Notes: a model not told the origin generated them from the letters alone. A stretch of 64,000 bases of DNA from Peterkaempfera sp044755465 (GCF_044755465.1 NZ_JBIVRB010000001.1:1426001-1490000), one strand, 5' to 3'; positions 42,077-51,034 are shown, counted from the stretch's first letter. Made by a program: numbers and translations.

Positions 42077-43222
42077 ATGGCCGAGCAGCAGAAGGACCAG
42101 CAGCCGACGCCCGCCGGGCGCCACCGGCGCGGCCTGCGGATCGCGGGCCTGTCGCTGGCCGCCGTGCTGCTGGTGGGCGCCGGGTTCGCCGGCTTCGTGT
42201 ACTGGAAGCTGAACCAGAACATCACCAGCGTCGATGTGGATTCGCTGCTGGGCCACGCCCGGCCGCCGGCGTCCACCAGCGGCGACTTCAACATCCTGCT
42301 GCTGGGCTCCGACTCCCGCGCCGGCGCCAACCGCGCCAAGGTGGGCGGCGCCAACGACGGCACGGCGCGCTCGGACACCGCGATGGTGGTGCATGTGGAG
42401 CGCGACCACAAGCACGGGTCGGTGGTGTCGATCCCGCGTGACACCCTGGTCGACCGGCCCGCCTGCACCAAGGCGGACGGCAGCACGGCGCCCGCCGTCT
42501 CGGGCGCCATGTTCAACAGCGCCTACGAGGTCGGCGGGGCCGCCTGCGCGGTGAAGACCGTGGAGGACATCACCGGGCTGCGGATGGACCACTTCGTGGA
42601 GATCGACTTCGCCGGGTTCGCCAACTTCATCGACGCCATCGGCGGGGTCGACGTGACCACCACCGTGGACATCAAGGACCGGCAGAGCGGCCTCACCCTG
42701 GCCCGGGGCACCCACCACCTGGGCGGCGACCAGGCGCTGGCCTTCGTCCGCACCCGGCACGGCGTCGGCGACGGCAGCGACCTGGGCCGCACCGAGCTGC
42801 AGCAGCAGATGATGAAGTCCATCATCAGCCAGGCGCACGACGCCGGGCTGCTGGCCAACCCGGTCAAGCTCTACTCGGTCGCGGACACCCTGACCAGGAG
42901 CATCACCGCCGATACCGACCTGGCGTCGGTCAACGCGCTGGTGGGGCTCTCCCAGACCCTCAAGGGCATCGGCGCCGCCGACCTGAGCACGGTCACCCTG
43001 CCGGTGCACTACGCGCCCAGCAACCCCAACCGGGTGGTGGCCACCGAGCCGCAGGCGTCCCGGCTCTGGGCGGCGCTCAAGGACGACGGGCCGATCCCGG
43101 TGGACATCCTCGCCCAGCAGCCCGCCAACCCCGCCAACTCCCCGCTGTCGGCGCCGTCCGCCACGCCGTCGCCCGCCCGGGTGGGCTCGCCGCTGGGCCC
43201 GCGCGCCGCAGGCCACCGCTGA
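42077..43222 (+). CDS. LytR-CpsA-Psr (LCP) family cell-wall glycopolymer ligase
   Basis: A 381-aa membrane-anchored protein. One N-terminal transmembrane helix (LAAVLLVGAGFAGFVYW) is followed by the extracellular LCP domain with its polyprenyl-phosphate-binding Arg/Asp residues: FNILLLGSDSRAG, GTARSDTAMVV, SIPRDTLVD and the C-terminal LAFVRTRH. LCP enzymes transfer glycopolymers from undecaprenyl/decaprenyl carriers to peptidoglycan. A Pro/Ser-rich tail ends the protein. The nearby WecA-type transferase (48748) starts such glycopolymers, so the two may serve the same pathway. Confidence 0.92.
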   Translation: MAEQQKDQQPTPAGRHRRGLRIAGLSLAAVLLVGAGFAGFVYWKLNQNITSVDVDSLLGHARPPASTSGDFNILLLGSDSRAGANRAKVGGANDGTARSDTAMVVHVERDHKHGSVVSIPRDTLVDRPACTKADGSTAPAVSGAMFNSAYEVGGAACAVKTVEDITGLRMDHFVEIDFAGFANFIDAIGGVDVTTTVDIKDRQSGLTLARGTHHLGGDQALAFVRTRHGVGDGSDLGRTELQQQMMKSIISQAHDAGLLANPVKLYSVADTLTRSITADTDLASVNALVGLSQTLKGIGAADLSTVTLPVHYAPSNPNRVVATEPQASRLWAALKDDGPIPVDILAQQPANPANSPLSAPSATPSPARVGSPLGPRAAGHR

Positions 43223-43234
43223 CCTGCGGAATAG

Positions 43235-43251
43235 CCGGGGCGCCGCCCCGG
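43235..43251 (+). terminator. Terminator after the LCP gene
   Basis: A 7-bp stem (43235-43241 with 43245-43251), 3-base loop, followed by GTTTG-like T-rich bases (TTT). Confidence 0.65.
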
Positions 43252-43357
43252 TTTGGGAAGAGGCGGTCAGTCCTGGCAGACTGATACGTCGGTCCCGGTT
43301 CACGCGCGGCAACGGCCGTACGACCCGGTACCCTCCCGAACCGCTAGGAGAGCCCCC

Positions 43358-43579
43358 TTGAAGAGCGACATCCACCCCGAGTACAACGTCACCCAGGTGA
43401 CCTGCACCTGTGGTGCCGAGTTCACCACTCGGAGCACCGCCAACGGCGGCGTCATCCGCACCGACGTCTGCTCGCAGTGCCACCCCTTCTACACCGGCAA
43501 GCAGAAGATCCTCGACACCGGCGGCCGCGTTGCCCGCTTCGAGGCCCGCTTCGGCAAGCAGCACGCCGTCAAGAAGTAG
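43358..43579 (+). CDS. rpmE: 50S ribosomal protein L31, zinc-binding form
   Basis: A 73-aa ribosomal protein. Its cysteines (VTCTCGAEF and VCSQCHPF) form the zinc-type C+ motif, so this is the zinc-replete paralogue; a zinc-free copy is expected elsewhere under Zur control. Start is TTG at 43358 (MKSDIHPEY after decoding), with TAGGAGAG 5-7 bases upstream. TACCCT at about 43328 may be the minus-10 box. A complex hairpin follows before prfA. Confidence 0.96.
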   Translation: MKSDIHPEYNVTQVTCTCGAEFTTRSTANGGVIRTDVCSQCHPFYTGKQKILDTGGRVARFEARFGKQHAVKK

Positions 43580-43587
43580 CGACCTCT

Positions 43588-43645
43588 CGGCGCCGGCCGG
43601 GCGCCCCCCGCAGCACGCCTGCGGGAGGGCCCCCGACCGGCGCCG
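43588..43645 (+). terminator. Nested hairpins between rpmE and prfA
   Basis: An outer 9-bp stem (43588-43596 with 43637-43645) encloses a 7-bp stem (43607-43613 with 43619-43625). It probably terminates or attenuates the rpmE transcript so that it exceeds prfA mRNA. Confidence 0.65.
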
Positions 43646-43739
43646 TTCGCGTCCCACCCGCTCAGCAGCCCCCCCAGCGCCCCCCGCCCACCCGCCCAGC
43701 AGCCGCAGCACCCCTCACGTACCGGAAGTAGGACCAGCC

Positions 43740-44816
43740 ATGTTCGAGGCAGTCGCAGAGCTCCTCACCGAGCACGCCGACCTCGAAAAGAGGCTGGCCG
43801 ACCCGTCGGTCCACGCCGACCAGGCCAACGCCCGCAAGCTCGCCAAGCGCTACGCGGAGCTGACCCCGATCACCGAGGCGTACCGCGCCTGGCGGCAGAC
43901 CGGCGAGGACGTGGAGACCGCCCGCGAGTTCGCCGCCGACGACCCCGACTTCATCGCCGAGGTCAAGCAGCTGGAGGCGGAGCGCGAGGAGCTCACCGAG
44001 CGGCTGCGGCTGCTGCTGGTGCCGCGCGACCCCAATGACGACAAGGACGTCATCCTGGAGGTCAAGGCGGGCGAGGGCGGCGAGGAGTCGGCGCTGTTCG
44101 CCGGCGACCTGCTGCGGATGTACCTGCGCTACGCCGAGCGGGTCGGCTGGAAGACCGAGATCCTGGACGCCAACGCCTCCGACCTCGGCGGTTACAAGGA
44201 CGTCCAGGTGGCCGTGAAGACCAGGGGCAGCACCGAGCCCGGTCAGGGCGTCTGGGCCCGGCTGAAGTACGAGGGCGGGGTGCACCGGGTGCAGCGCGTC
44301 CCGGCCACCGAGTCGCAGGGCCGCATCCACACCTCCGCCGCCGGGGTGCTGGTCACCCCGGAGGCCGAGGAGGTCGAGGTCGAGATCGGCCCCAACGACC
44401 TGCGGATCGACGTCTACCGCTCCTCGGGCCCCGGCGGCCAGTCGGTCAACACCACCGACTCCGCGGTCCGGATCACCCACCTGCCCACCGGCATCGTGGT
44501 CTCCTGCCAGAATGAGAAGAGCCAGCTCCAGAACAAGGAGCAGGCGATGCGCATCCTGCGGTCCCGGCTGCTGGCCGCCGCCCAGGAGGAGGCCGAGCGC
44601 GAGGCGTCCGACGCCCGCCGCAGCCAGGTCCGCACCGTGGACCGCTCCGAGCGCATCCGCACCTACAACTTCCCGGAGAACCGCATCTCCGACCACCGGG
44701 TCGGCTACAAGGCGTACAACTTGGACCAGGTGCTCGACGGGGACCTGGACACCATGATCCAGTCCTGCGTGGACGCCGATGCCGCGGCCAAGCTCGCCGC
44801 GGCCCAGGAGAGCTGA
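43740..44816 (+). CDS. prfA: Peptide chain release factor 1
   Basis: A 358-aa class I release factor recognising UAA and UAG. The GGQ peptidyl-tRNA hydrolysis motif is in SSGPGGQSVNTTDSAV, and the N-terminal coiled coil and C-terminal tail match family length. The start ATG 43740 begins the conserved MFEAVAELLTEH; the longer frame from 43410 overlaps rpmE. prmC, which methylates the GGQ glutamine, follows after 51 bp, a conserved functional pair. Confidence 0.97.
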   Translation: MFEAVAELLTEHADLEKRLADPSVHADQANARKLAKRYAELTPITEAYRAWRQTGEDVETAREFAADDPDFIAEVKQLEAEREELTERLRLLLVPRDPNDDKDVILEVKAGEGGEESALFAGDLLRMYLRYAERVGWKTEILDANASDLGGYKDVQVAVKTRGSTEPGQGVWARLKYEGGVHRVQRVPATESQGRIHTSAAGVLVTPEAEEVEVEIGPNDLRIDVYRSSGPGGQSVNTTDSAVRITHLPTGIVVSCQNEKSQLQNKEQAMRILRSRLLAAAQEEAEREASDARRSQVRTVDRSERIRTYNFPENRISDHRVGYKAYNLDQVLDGDLDTMIQSCVDADAAAKLAAAQES

Positions 44817-44867
44817 ACCACCGCCGCTCGGGGGCCGGAAGCCGCCGTACACCAGGAAGGGGGCCGG

Positions 44868-45734
44868 ATGAACCTGCTGCTCGCCGAGGTGGCCCAGGCC
44901 ACCCAGCGGTTGGCCGCGGCCGGCGTGCCGTCGCCGAGGTTCGACGCCGAGGAGTTGGCCGCGCACATCCACGGCGTCAAGCGCGGCCAGTTGCACACCG
45001 TCCCCGACGCGGACTTCGACGCCCGCTACTGGGAGGCCATCGCCCGCCGCGAGGCCCGCGAGCCGCTCCAGCACATCACCGGCCGCGCCTTCTTCCGCTA
45101 CCTGGAGCTGCGGGTCGGGCCGGGCGTCTTCGTCCCCCGCCCGGAGACCGAGACGGTGGTCGACTGGGCGATAGACGCCGTCCGCGACATGGACGTGGCC
45201 GAACCGCTGGTGGTCGACCTGTGCACCGGCTCCGGCGCCATCGCGCTGGCCATCGCCCAGGAGGTGCCGCGCAGCACGGTGCACGCCTTCGAGCTGGACG
45301 AGCCCGCGCTCACCTGGACCCGCCGCAACATCGACGCCAGCCCCGACCGGGCCAGGATCACCCTGCACGCCGGTGACGCCACCCGCGCCTTCGAGGACGA
45401 CCGCTCCTGGGACGGCCGCTTCGACCTGGTGATCAGCAATCCGCCGTACATCCCGCTCACCGAGTGGGAGTACGTCGCCCCCGAGGCCCGCGACCACGAC
45501 CCGCAGCTGGCGCTGTTCTCCGGCGAGGACGGCCTGACCACCATCCGCGGCATCGAGCGGGTCGCCGCCAGACTGCTGCGCCCCGGCGGCGTCGTGGTGG
45601 TGGAGCACGCCGACACCCAGGGCGGCCAGGTCCCGTGGATCTTCAACGAGGACGGCGGCTGGACCGACGCGGCCGACCACCGCGACCTCAACAACCGCCC
45701 CCGCTTCACCACCGCCCGCCGGGCGGTGCCGTGA
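44868..45734 (+). CDS. prmC: Release factor glutamine N5-methyltransferase
   Basis: A 288-aa SAM-dependent methyltransferase. It carries the N-terminal helical PrmC domain, the SAM-binding VVDLCTGSGAIALAIA and the catalytic NPPY motif (LVISNPPYIPLTEWE). It methylates the GGQ glutamine of RF1 and RF2. The ATG follows AGGAAGGGGG. Position directly after prfA is standard. Confidence 0.97.
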   Translation: MNLLLAEVAQATQRLAAAGVPSPRFDAEELAAHIHGVKRGQLHTVPDADFDARYWEAIARREAREPLQHITGRAFFRYLELRVGPGVFVPRPETETVVDWAIDAVRDMDVAEPLVVDLCTGSGAIALAIAQEVPRSTVHAFELDEPALTWTRRNIDASPDRARITLHAGDATRAFEDDRSWDGRFDLVISNPPYIPLTEWEYVAPEARDHDPQLALFSGEDGLTTIRGIERVAARLLRPGGVVVVEHADTQGGQVPWIFNEDGGWTDAADHRDLNNRPRFTTARRAVP

Positions 45735-45738
45735 CCCC

Positions 45739-45813
45739 CCGCTCCACCACCGCTGTCACCACCGTCACCGTCACCACCGCTGCCACCGTCACCACCATCA
45801 CCACCGCTGTCAT
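45739..45813 (+). repeat. Imperfect trinucleotide/12-mer repeat tract before sua5
   Basis: Tandem CACCGTCACCACCGCTGTC-like units; ACCACCGCTGYC occurs three times within 75 bp of the 103-bp gap between prmC and sua5. It is noncoding in the annotated genes and could move ribosome loading or spacing if it varies in length. Confidence 0.75.
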
Positions 45814-45837
45814 GCCGTCCGGAAGGGGCCTGTACCG

Positions 45838-46485
45838 ATGAGCCGCCGCTACGACTGCGCCGATCCGAGCGACCGGGCAACCGGACTGCGGGAGGCCGCA
45901 TCCGCCATCCGTCGCGGCGAGCTGGTGGTGCTCCCCACGGACACCGTGTACGGCCTGGGCGCCGACGCCTTCTCCCCGGAGGCCGTCGGTGAACTGCTGG
46001 CCGCCAAGGGACGCGGCCGGGGGATGCCCTCCCCGGTGCTGGTCGGCTCCCCGACCACCCTGCACGGCCTGGTCACCGACTTCTCCGAGGCCGCCTGGGA
46101 ACTGGTCGACGCCTTCTGGCCCGGCGGCCTGACCCTGGTCGCCCGGCACCAGCCCTCGCTCCGCTGGGACCTGGGCGAGACCCGGGGCACCGTCGCGGTC
46201 CGGATGCCGCTGCACCCGGTCGCCATCGAACTGCTGAACACCACCGGCCCGATGGCCGTCTCCAGCGCCAACCTCACCGGCGGCCCGTCCCCCGCCACCT
46301 GCGACGAGGCCGAAGCGCAGCTCGGTGAGTCGGTCTCGGTCTACCTCGACGGCGGCCGCGCCGACCACGCGGTGCCGTCCTCCATCGTGGACGTCACCGG
46401 CAAGGTCCCGGTGCTGCTGCGCGCGGGCGCGATCAGCGCCGACCAGCTGAGGGAGGTCGTACCCGACCTGGAGGCCGGCAGTTGA
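45838..46485 (+). CDS. L-threonylcarbamoyladenylate synthase (YrdC/Sua5 type)
   Basis: A 215-aa enzyme making threonylcarbamoyl-AMP from threonine, bicarbonate and ATP for the t6A37 modification of ANN-reading tRNAs. Conserved motifs are LPTDTVYGLGADAFSPEAV, the basic loop AAKGRGRGMPSPVLV (normally K-x-R-x-x-x-x-P-L), and SSANLTGGPS. It lacks the long C-terminal Sua5 domain, so it is YrdC-length with a short tail. Its stop overlaps the TTG start of the phosphatase gene. Confidence 0.93.
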   Translation: MSRRYDCADPSDRATGLREAASAIRRGELVVLPTDTVYGLGADAFSPEAVGELLAAKGRGRGMPSPVLVGSPTTLHGLVTDFSEAAWELVDAFWPGGLTLVARHQPSLRWDLGETRGTVAVRMPLHPVAIELLNTTGPMAVSSANLTGGPSPATCDEAEAQLGESVSVYLDGGRADHAVPSSIVDVTGKVPVLLRAGAISADQLREVVPDLEAGS

Positions 46486-47201
46486 CGCCCGCGGACACCC
46501 AGCTGCCCGGCCGGCTCGCCCTCCCCGGGCCCAGCCGCCAGTCCGCCGCCCCGTACGGCATATCCGGCCCCAAGCCGGCCCCCGGCGCCACCGCGCACGA
46601 CCGCTTCCGCATCCTGTTCGTCTGCACCGGCAACATCTGCCGCTCCCCGATCGCCGAGCGGCTGACCCGGCATGAGCTCACCGCCCGGCTCGGCGGCCGG
46701 GCCGCCGCCCAGATCCTGGTGGAGAGCGCCGGCACCTGGGGCCACGAGGGCGCCCCGATGGAGGCGCACGCCGCCACCGTGCTCGGTGAGTACGGCGCCG
46801 ACACCGGCGGCTTCGTCGGCCGGGAGCTGCTGGACGAGCACGTCATCGACGCCGACCTGGTGCTCACCGCCACGCTCGACCACCGGGCCCAGGTGATCTC
46901 CATGGGCCACGCGGCCGGGCTGCGCACCTTCACCCTCAAGGAGTTCACCCGGCTGGTGCGGACGATAGACCCCGCCACCCTCCCGGACCCGGTCCACGAC
47001 GCCGGGGTGGCCGGCCGGGCCCGCGCCCTGGTCCGCGCCGCCGCCGCGCTGCGCGGCTGGCTGCTCGCCTCCTCCCCGGAGGCCGACGAGGTCGACGACC
47101 CGTACGGGGCGCCGATCAGCATGTTCCGCAACTGCGGCGAGGAGATCTACGACGCGCTCGACCCGGTGGTCACCGCGCTGACCGGCCTGCCCCGCCCGTA
47201 G
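46482..47201 (+). CDS. Low-molecular-weight protein-tyrosine phosphatase
   Basis: A 239-aa phosphatase. The P-loop is FVCTGNICRSP, with the nucleophilic Cys about residue 50, and the general-acid loop is EVDDPYGAP (DP-x-G type). A ~40-residue Pro-rich N-terminal extension precedes the domain. Start is TTG 46482, overlapping the sua5 stop, with GGAGG 7 bases upstream. Bacterial LMW-PTPs often control exopolysaccharide or cell-wall polymer kinases; the glycopolymer transferase downstream fits this, but no tyrosine kinase is nearby. Confidence 0.9.
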   Translation: MTPADTQLPGRLALPGPSRQSAAPYGISGPKPAPGATAHDRFRILFVCTGNICRSPIAERLTRHELTARLGGRAAAQILVESAGTWGHEGAPMEAHAATVLGEYGADTGGFVGRELLDEHVIDADLVLTATLDHRAQVISMGHAAGLRTFTLKEFTRLVRTIDPATLPDPVHDAGVAGRARALVRAAAALRGWLLASSPEADEVDDPYGAPISMFRNCGEEIYDALDPVVTALTGLPRP

Positions 47202-47284
47202 CGGTCGCCGTGCCGCCCGGCGCCGCCCGGCCTACGCTGGAGGGGCCAGCCCTCCGTACGCGGCCAACCCCTGGGGAGCCCGCC

Positions 47285-48571
47285 ATGACGGTCACCGAGC
47301 CCCCGTCCACCGCCTCCGGCCGCCCACAGCGGCTCTGGGAGGCCCCGGAAGCCCTCCGCCGCGCCGACCCGGAGATCGCCGACGTGCTGGCCGCCGAGGC
47401 CGCCCGGCGGCGGGACGGCCTCCAGCTGATCGCCGGCGAGAACACCGCCTCCGCCGCCGTGCTGGCGGCCCTGGCGGGCCCGCTGGCCGACAAGTACGCC
47501 GAGGGCTACCCCGGACACCGCCACCACACCGGCTGCGCCGCCGCGGACGCCGCCGAACTGCTGGCCGTCGACCGGGCCAGGGAGCTGTTCGGCGCCGAGC
47601 ACGCCAATGTGCAGCCGTACACCGGCACCACCGCCATGCTCGCCGCCTACGCGGCCCTGCTGCGCCCCGGCGACCGGGTGCTGGCGATGTCGCTCCAGCA
47701 CGGCGGCCACCTCACGGCGGGCTCCCGGGCCAACTTCTCCGGCCGCTGGTTCGAGTTCATCAGCTACGGGGTGCGCGCCGACGACGGCCGGATCGACCTG
47801 GACCAGGTCCGCGAGCTGGCCCGGCGGCACCGGCCGCAGGCCATCGTGGCGGGCGGCATCTCCTACCCCCGGCACATCGACTGGGCGGCCTTCCGGTCCG
47901 TCGCCGACGAGGCGGGGGCGTATCTGATCGCCGCCGCCGCGCAGACCCTCGGCCTGGTGGCCGGCGGCGCGGCGCCCTCCCCGGTGCCGTACGCCGATGT
48001 GGTGGTCGGCGTCAGCCACAAGATGCTGCGCGGCCCGCGCGGCGGCCTGCTGCTCTGCACCGGCGAACTGGCCGAACGGGTGGACCGGGCGGTCTTCCCG
48101 TTCACCCAGGGCGGCCCCTCGATGCACGAGGTGGCGGCCAAGGCGGTGGCGCTGGCCCAGGCCGCCACCCCGGAGTTCGCCGGGTACGCCCGCGCCGCGG
48201 TGGCCAACGCCGCCGCGCTGGCCGAGGGCCTGGCCGCCCGGGGCCTGCGCCCGCTCACCGGCGGCACCGACACCCACCTGGTCACCGCGGACGTCTCCGC
48301 GCTCGGGGTGAGCGGCGTGGAGGCCGAGCGGCGCTGCGCGGCGGCCGGCATCCTGCTGGGCAAGTGCGCGCTGCCGTACGACACCGCGCCGCCCGCCGAG
48401 ACCTCCGGCATCCGGCTGGGCACCGGCTGCGTCACCACCCAGGGCCTGGACACCGCCGCGATGGGCACGGTGGCCGAGCTGGTCGGGCGGGCGATCCGCA
48501 CCGGCGAGGCGGACCGGGAGCTGGCCGAGCGGGTGCGTGAGCTGGCCCGTGGTCCGGTACCGAAACGGTGA
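47285..48571 (+). CDS. Serine hydroxymethyltransferase-like protein with altered active site
   Basis: A 428-aa fold-type I PLP protein aligned along its length with SHMT (KYAEGYPGHRHH, ELFGAEHANVQPYTG, LQHGGHLTAGSRANFSG). The PLP lysine is kept (K246 in GVSHKMLRGPRGG), but key residues differ: IASEN is IAGEN; the Asp that pairs with the PLP ring nitrogen is Ala217 and its neighbour His is Gln220 (AAAAQTLGLVAGG instead of VDMAHFAGLVAAG); the TTTTHK run is VGVSHK; YYGG is HHTG. Ordinary glyA activity is therefore doubtful. TACGCT (47233) and a 6-bp hairpin (47239-47255) lie upstream; GGGGAG precedes the ATG. The function is unknown; probably not the housekeeping glyA. Confidence 0.85.
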   Translation: MTVTEPPSTASGRPQRLWEAPEALRRADPEIADVLAAEAARRRDGLQLIAGENTASAAVLAALAGPLADKYAEGYPGHRHHTGCAAADAAELLAVDRARELFGAEHANVQPYTGTTAMLAAYAALLRPGDRVLAMSLQHGGHLTAGSRANFSGRWFEFISYGVRADDGRIDLDQVRELARRHRPQAIVAGGISYPRHIDWAAFRSVADEAGAYLIAAAAQTLGLVAGGAAPSPVPYADVVVGVSHKMLRGPRGGLLLCTGELAERVDRAVFPFTQGGPSMHEVAAKAVALAQAATPEFAGYARAAVANAAALAEGLAARGLRPLTGGTDTHLVTADVSALGVSGVEAERRCAAAGILLGKCALPYDTAPPAETSGIRLGTGCVTTQGLDTAAMGTVAELVGRAIRTGEADRELAERVRELARGPVPKR

Positions 48572-48747
48572 CATCACGCTGTCGACAAAACCGCAATGCG
48601 CGCTGAGGGCGTCGATCTGAATAAGGTGTGGTGCCGTGGCAACGCACCCGAGACCTCAGACAGCTATGGCGGCACCTCTGGTCACCGCCGCCCGTTCAGT
48701 GGTCCGGGGGAGCGAAGCCGCCGTTGACACGAGGTTGGAGGGCCCCG

Positions 48748-50073
48748 GTGCGTGAGTACCTGCTGACGCTGTTCACCACCGCAGCGGTCACCTACCTGCT
48801 GACCGCGCCGGTGCGGAAGTTCGCCATCGCGGCCGGCGCGATGCCGCCGGTGCGCGCCCGCGACGTGCACCGCGAGCCCACCCCCCGGCTCGGCGGCATC
48901 GCGATGTTCGGCGGTCTGTGCGCCGGGCTGCTGATGGCCGCGCACCTCACCCACATCAAGGACGTCTTCCACTCCGGCAGCGACGTCAAGGCGCTGCTCT
49001 CCGGCGCCGGGATCATGTGGGTGCTGGGCGTGCTGGACGACAAGTGGGGGGTCGACGCGCTGGTCAAGATGGGCGGCCAGATGGTCGCCGCCGGTGTGAT
49101 GGTCTGGCAGGGCGTCACCGTGATCTCGCTGCCGGTGCCCGGCTACGGCTCGGTCTACGTGACCCCGATGCAGGGCACCCTGATCTCGGTGCTGCTGGTC
49201 GTGATCATGGTCAACGCGGTCAACTTCATCGACGGTCTGGACGGCCTGGCGGCCGGCATGGTCTGCATCGCCGCGATGGCCTTCTTCCTGTACTCCTACC
49301 GGCTGCTGTACGGCTACGGCATCGAGGACGCGGCGCCCGCGACGCTGTTCAGCGCGGTGCTGATCGGCATGTGCCTGGGCTTCCTGCCGCACAACCTGCA
49401 CCCGGCCCGGATCTTCATGGGCGACTCCGGCTCCATGCTGCTGGGCCTGCTGCTCGCGGTGGCGGCGATCTCCATCACCGGCCGGGTCAACCCCGACCCG
49501 CTGATCGAGCAGACCGGCTCGCAGCGCGACGCGGTGCACGCCCTGGTGCCGATCTACATCCCGCTGCTGCTGCCGCTGACCGTGATCGCGCTGCCGCTGG
49601 CCGATCTGCTGCTGGCCGTGGTGCGCCGCACCTGGGCGGGCAAGTCGCCGTTCGCGGCCGACAAGCAGCATCTGCACCACCGGCTGCTGGAGATCGGCCA
49701 CTCGCACAGCCGTGCGGTGCTGATCATGTACTTCTGGGCGGCGCTCTTCGCGTTCAGCACGGTCGCCTTCTCGGTCACCGAGACCGGCCGGCTGGTGGTG
49801 CTGATCGGCGCCGGGCTCTGCCTGCTGGGCATCGTGGTGCTGCTGCTGCCGCGCTTCCGGCCCCGGGCGCCCAGGGCCGTCCAGTCGCTGGTGCCGCCCC
49901 GCTACCGGGACGCCGAGGAGCCGGCGGAGGCCGCCGCCACCGCTGCCGCCGAGGGCCCCGCCACCGCTGCCGCCGCACTCCGCGTCGAGGACGAGGCGCT
50001 GCTCCACCAGCTGGGCTCCGGCGCCAGCGCCTCCGGCCCCCGGTCGGGCCCGCGCGGCGGCGCGAACGGGTGA
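48748..50073 (+). CDS. Polyprenyl-phosphate N-acetylaminosugar-1-phosphate transferase (WecA/TagO family)
   Basis: A 441-aa integral membrane enzyme with about 11 helices. Family motifs are VLDDKWG, NFIDGLDGLAAG, FMGDSGSMLLG and the HLHHRLLE loop. It transfers GlcNAc- (or related) 1-phosphate from UDP-sugar to decaprenyl/undecaprenyl phosphate, starting arabinogalactan- or teichoic-type wall polymers. Start GTG 48748 has GGAGG 6 bases upstream; the frame extending to 48628 lacks one. The C-terminal ~60 residues are an Ala/Glu-rich cytoplasmic tail. It is immediately upstream of the atp operon and reads in the same direction. Confidence 0.92.
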   Translation: MREYLLTLFTTAAVTYLLTAPVRKFAIAAGAMPPVRARDVHREPTPRLGGIAMFGGLCAGLLMAAHLTHIKDVFHSGSDVKALLSGAGIMWVLGVLDDKWGVDALVKMGGQMVAAGVMVWQGVTVISLPVPGYGSVYVTPMQGTLISVLLVVIMVNAVNFIDGLDGLAAGMVCIAAMAFFLYSYRLLYGYGIEDAAPATLFSAVLIGMCLGFLPHNLHPARIFMGDSGSMLLGLLLAVAAISITGRVNPDPLIEQTGSQRDAVHALVPIYIPLLLPLTVIALPLADLLLAVVRRTWAGKSPFAADKQHLHHRLLEIGHSHSRAVLIMYFWAALFAFSTVAFSVTETGRLVVLIGAGLCLLGIVVLLLPRFRPRAPRAVQSLVPPRYRDAEEPAEAAATAAAEGPATAAAALRVEDEALLHQLGSGASASGPRSGPRGGANG

Positions 50074-50139
50074 GTCCCGGTACGCCGAACGGAGTCACCC
50101 GTTCGGAGTCACCGCTGGTCGGACAGTGTGACAGGTAGC

Positions 50140-50190
50140 ACACCAAGTTGGTAAAGCTCTCATCAAATAGTTTGTGATACCGTTCACGAG
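50140..50190 (+). promoter_or_regulatory. AT-rich promoter region of the atp operon
   Basis: A marked AT-rich island (TTGGTAAAGCTCTCATCAAA, TAGTTTGTGATACCGTTCAC) in an otherwise GC-rich gap. TACCGT (50178-50183), preceded by TGTGA, is an extended minus-10 candidate; TTGGTA at 50148 is too far to be its minus-35. A leader of ~135 bases would reach atpI. Confidence 0.5.
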
Positions 50191-50323
50191 TACCGGGAGC
50201 AAGCCGAATAGTCCTCATGAGGGGCCTGCTCGGCTCCAAGTGGCGCCTTCACCCCGGTCTTTGATCATGTCTTCACCACTGCACGTCCCCCCGTTCTCCC
50301 GACATGCCGCCGGAGTTGCCGAC

Positions 50324-50764
50324 ATGCCGTCCCACGACGCCCGGATTCTGCGTGCCGCCGCGGTCCCCACCGCGGCCGCCGGAATCGTCGCCATCGCGAT
50401 CGCCGCTGCGGTCGCCGGTGGCAAGGGTCTGCTGGGTGCGCTCTTCGCCGTGCTGCTGGTGGTGGGTTTCTTCAGCTTCGGCCAGGTCGCGCTGGACCGC
50501 CTCACGCGGAACAACCCGCAGATCTTCATGGCCGCCGGCCTCATGGTCTATACCACCCAGATTCTGCTGGTGGGTATCGTGCTGGCCGTCTTCAAGAACA
50601 CCACCCTCTTCGAGACCAGGGTCTTCGCCTTCACCCTGCTGGGCTGCGCGCTCATCTGGACCGCAGGCCAGGTCCGTGCCGCGCTGAAGGCCAAGCTGCT
50701 GTACGTGGTGCCCGAGGCTCCTTCCGAACGCCCGCGAGAGGCCGAGTCGGAACGCCGCTCATGA
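50324..50764 (+). CDS. atpI: ATP synthase operon protein I
   Basis: A 146-aa hydrophobic protein with four predicted helices (for example GIVAIAIAAAVAGG and YTTQILLVGIVLAVF) and a charged C-terminus. AtpI is thought to assist assembly of the Fo c-ring; it is dispensable in other bacteria. Start ATG 50324 (MPSHDARILRAA) fits the family and has GGAG 8 bases upstream; upstream ATGs at 50267 and 50304 are less good. It is the first gene of the atp operon. Confidence 0.88.
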   Translation: MPSHDARILRAAAVPTAAAGIVAIAIAAAVAGGKGLLGALFAVLLVVGFFSFGQVALDRLTRNNPQIFMAAGLMVYTTQILLVGIVLAVFKNTTLFETRVFAFTLLGCALIWTAGQVRAALKAKLLYVVPEAPSERPREAESERRS

Positions 50765-51034
50765 CACCGGACGTCCCTCTCCCGAGGGAGGGGGGCGGTG
50801 TTCAGGCCCCCCGGCCGGACTGCTATCGTCCGGGACGACACCGGGTACGGGATGCGGCCTGGTCTCTCCGCTCAACGTGTCCACGTTCAGCGGACGGATC
50901 GCCCCCCGAACTCGTTTCCGGGCTCTCGCACGACCCGCGATTTCACCGACTAGTCCCAGTGCCGCCCCGTGGCCCAAGGTCACGCCGACACACCGAGGTT
51001 GCCGTTTCCATGCGTCACGACGAAGGAGTCCGTG

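Noticed and set aside
47285..48571. Housekeeping glyA
   Set aside because: Key SHMT residues for PLP handling are replaced, so the symbol is withheld although the fold is SHMT.
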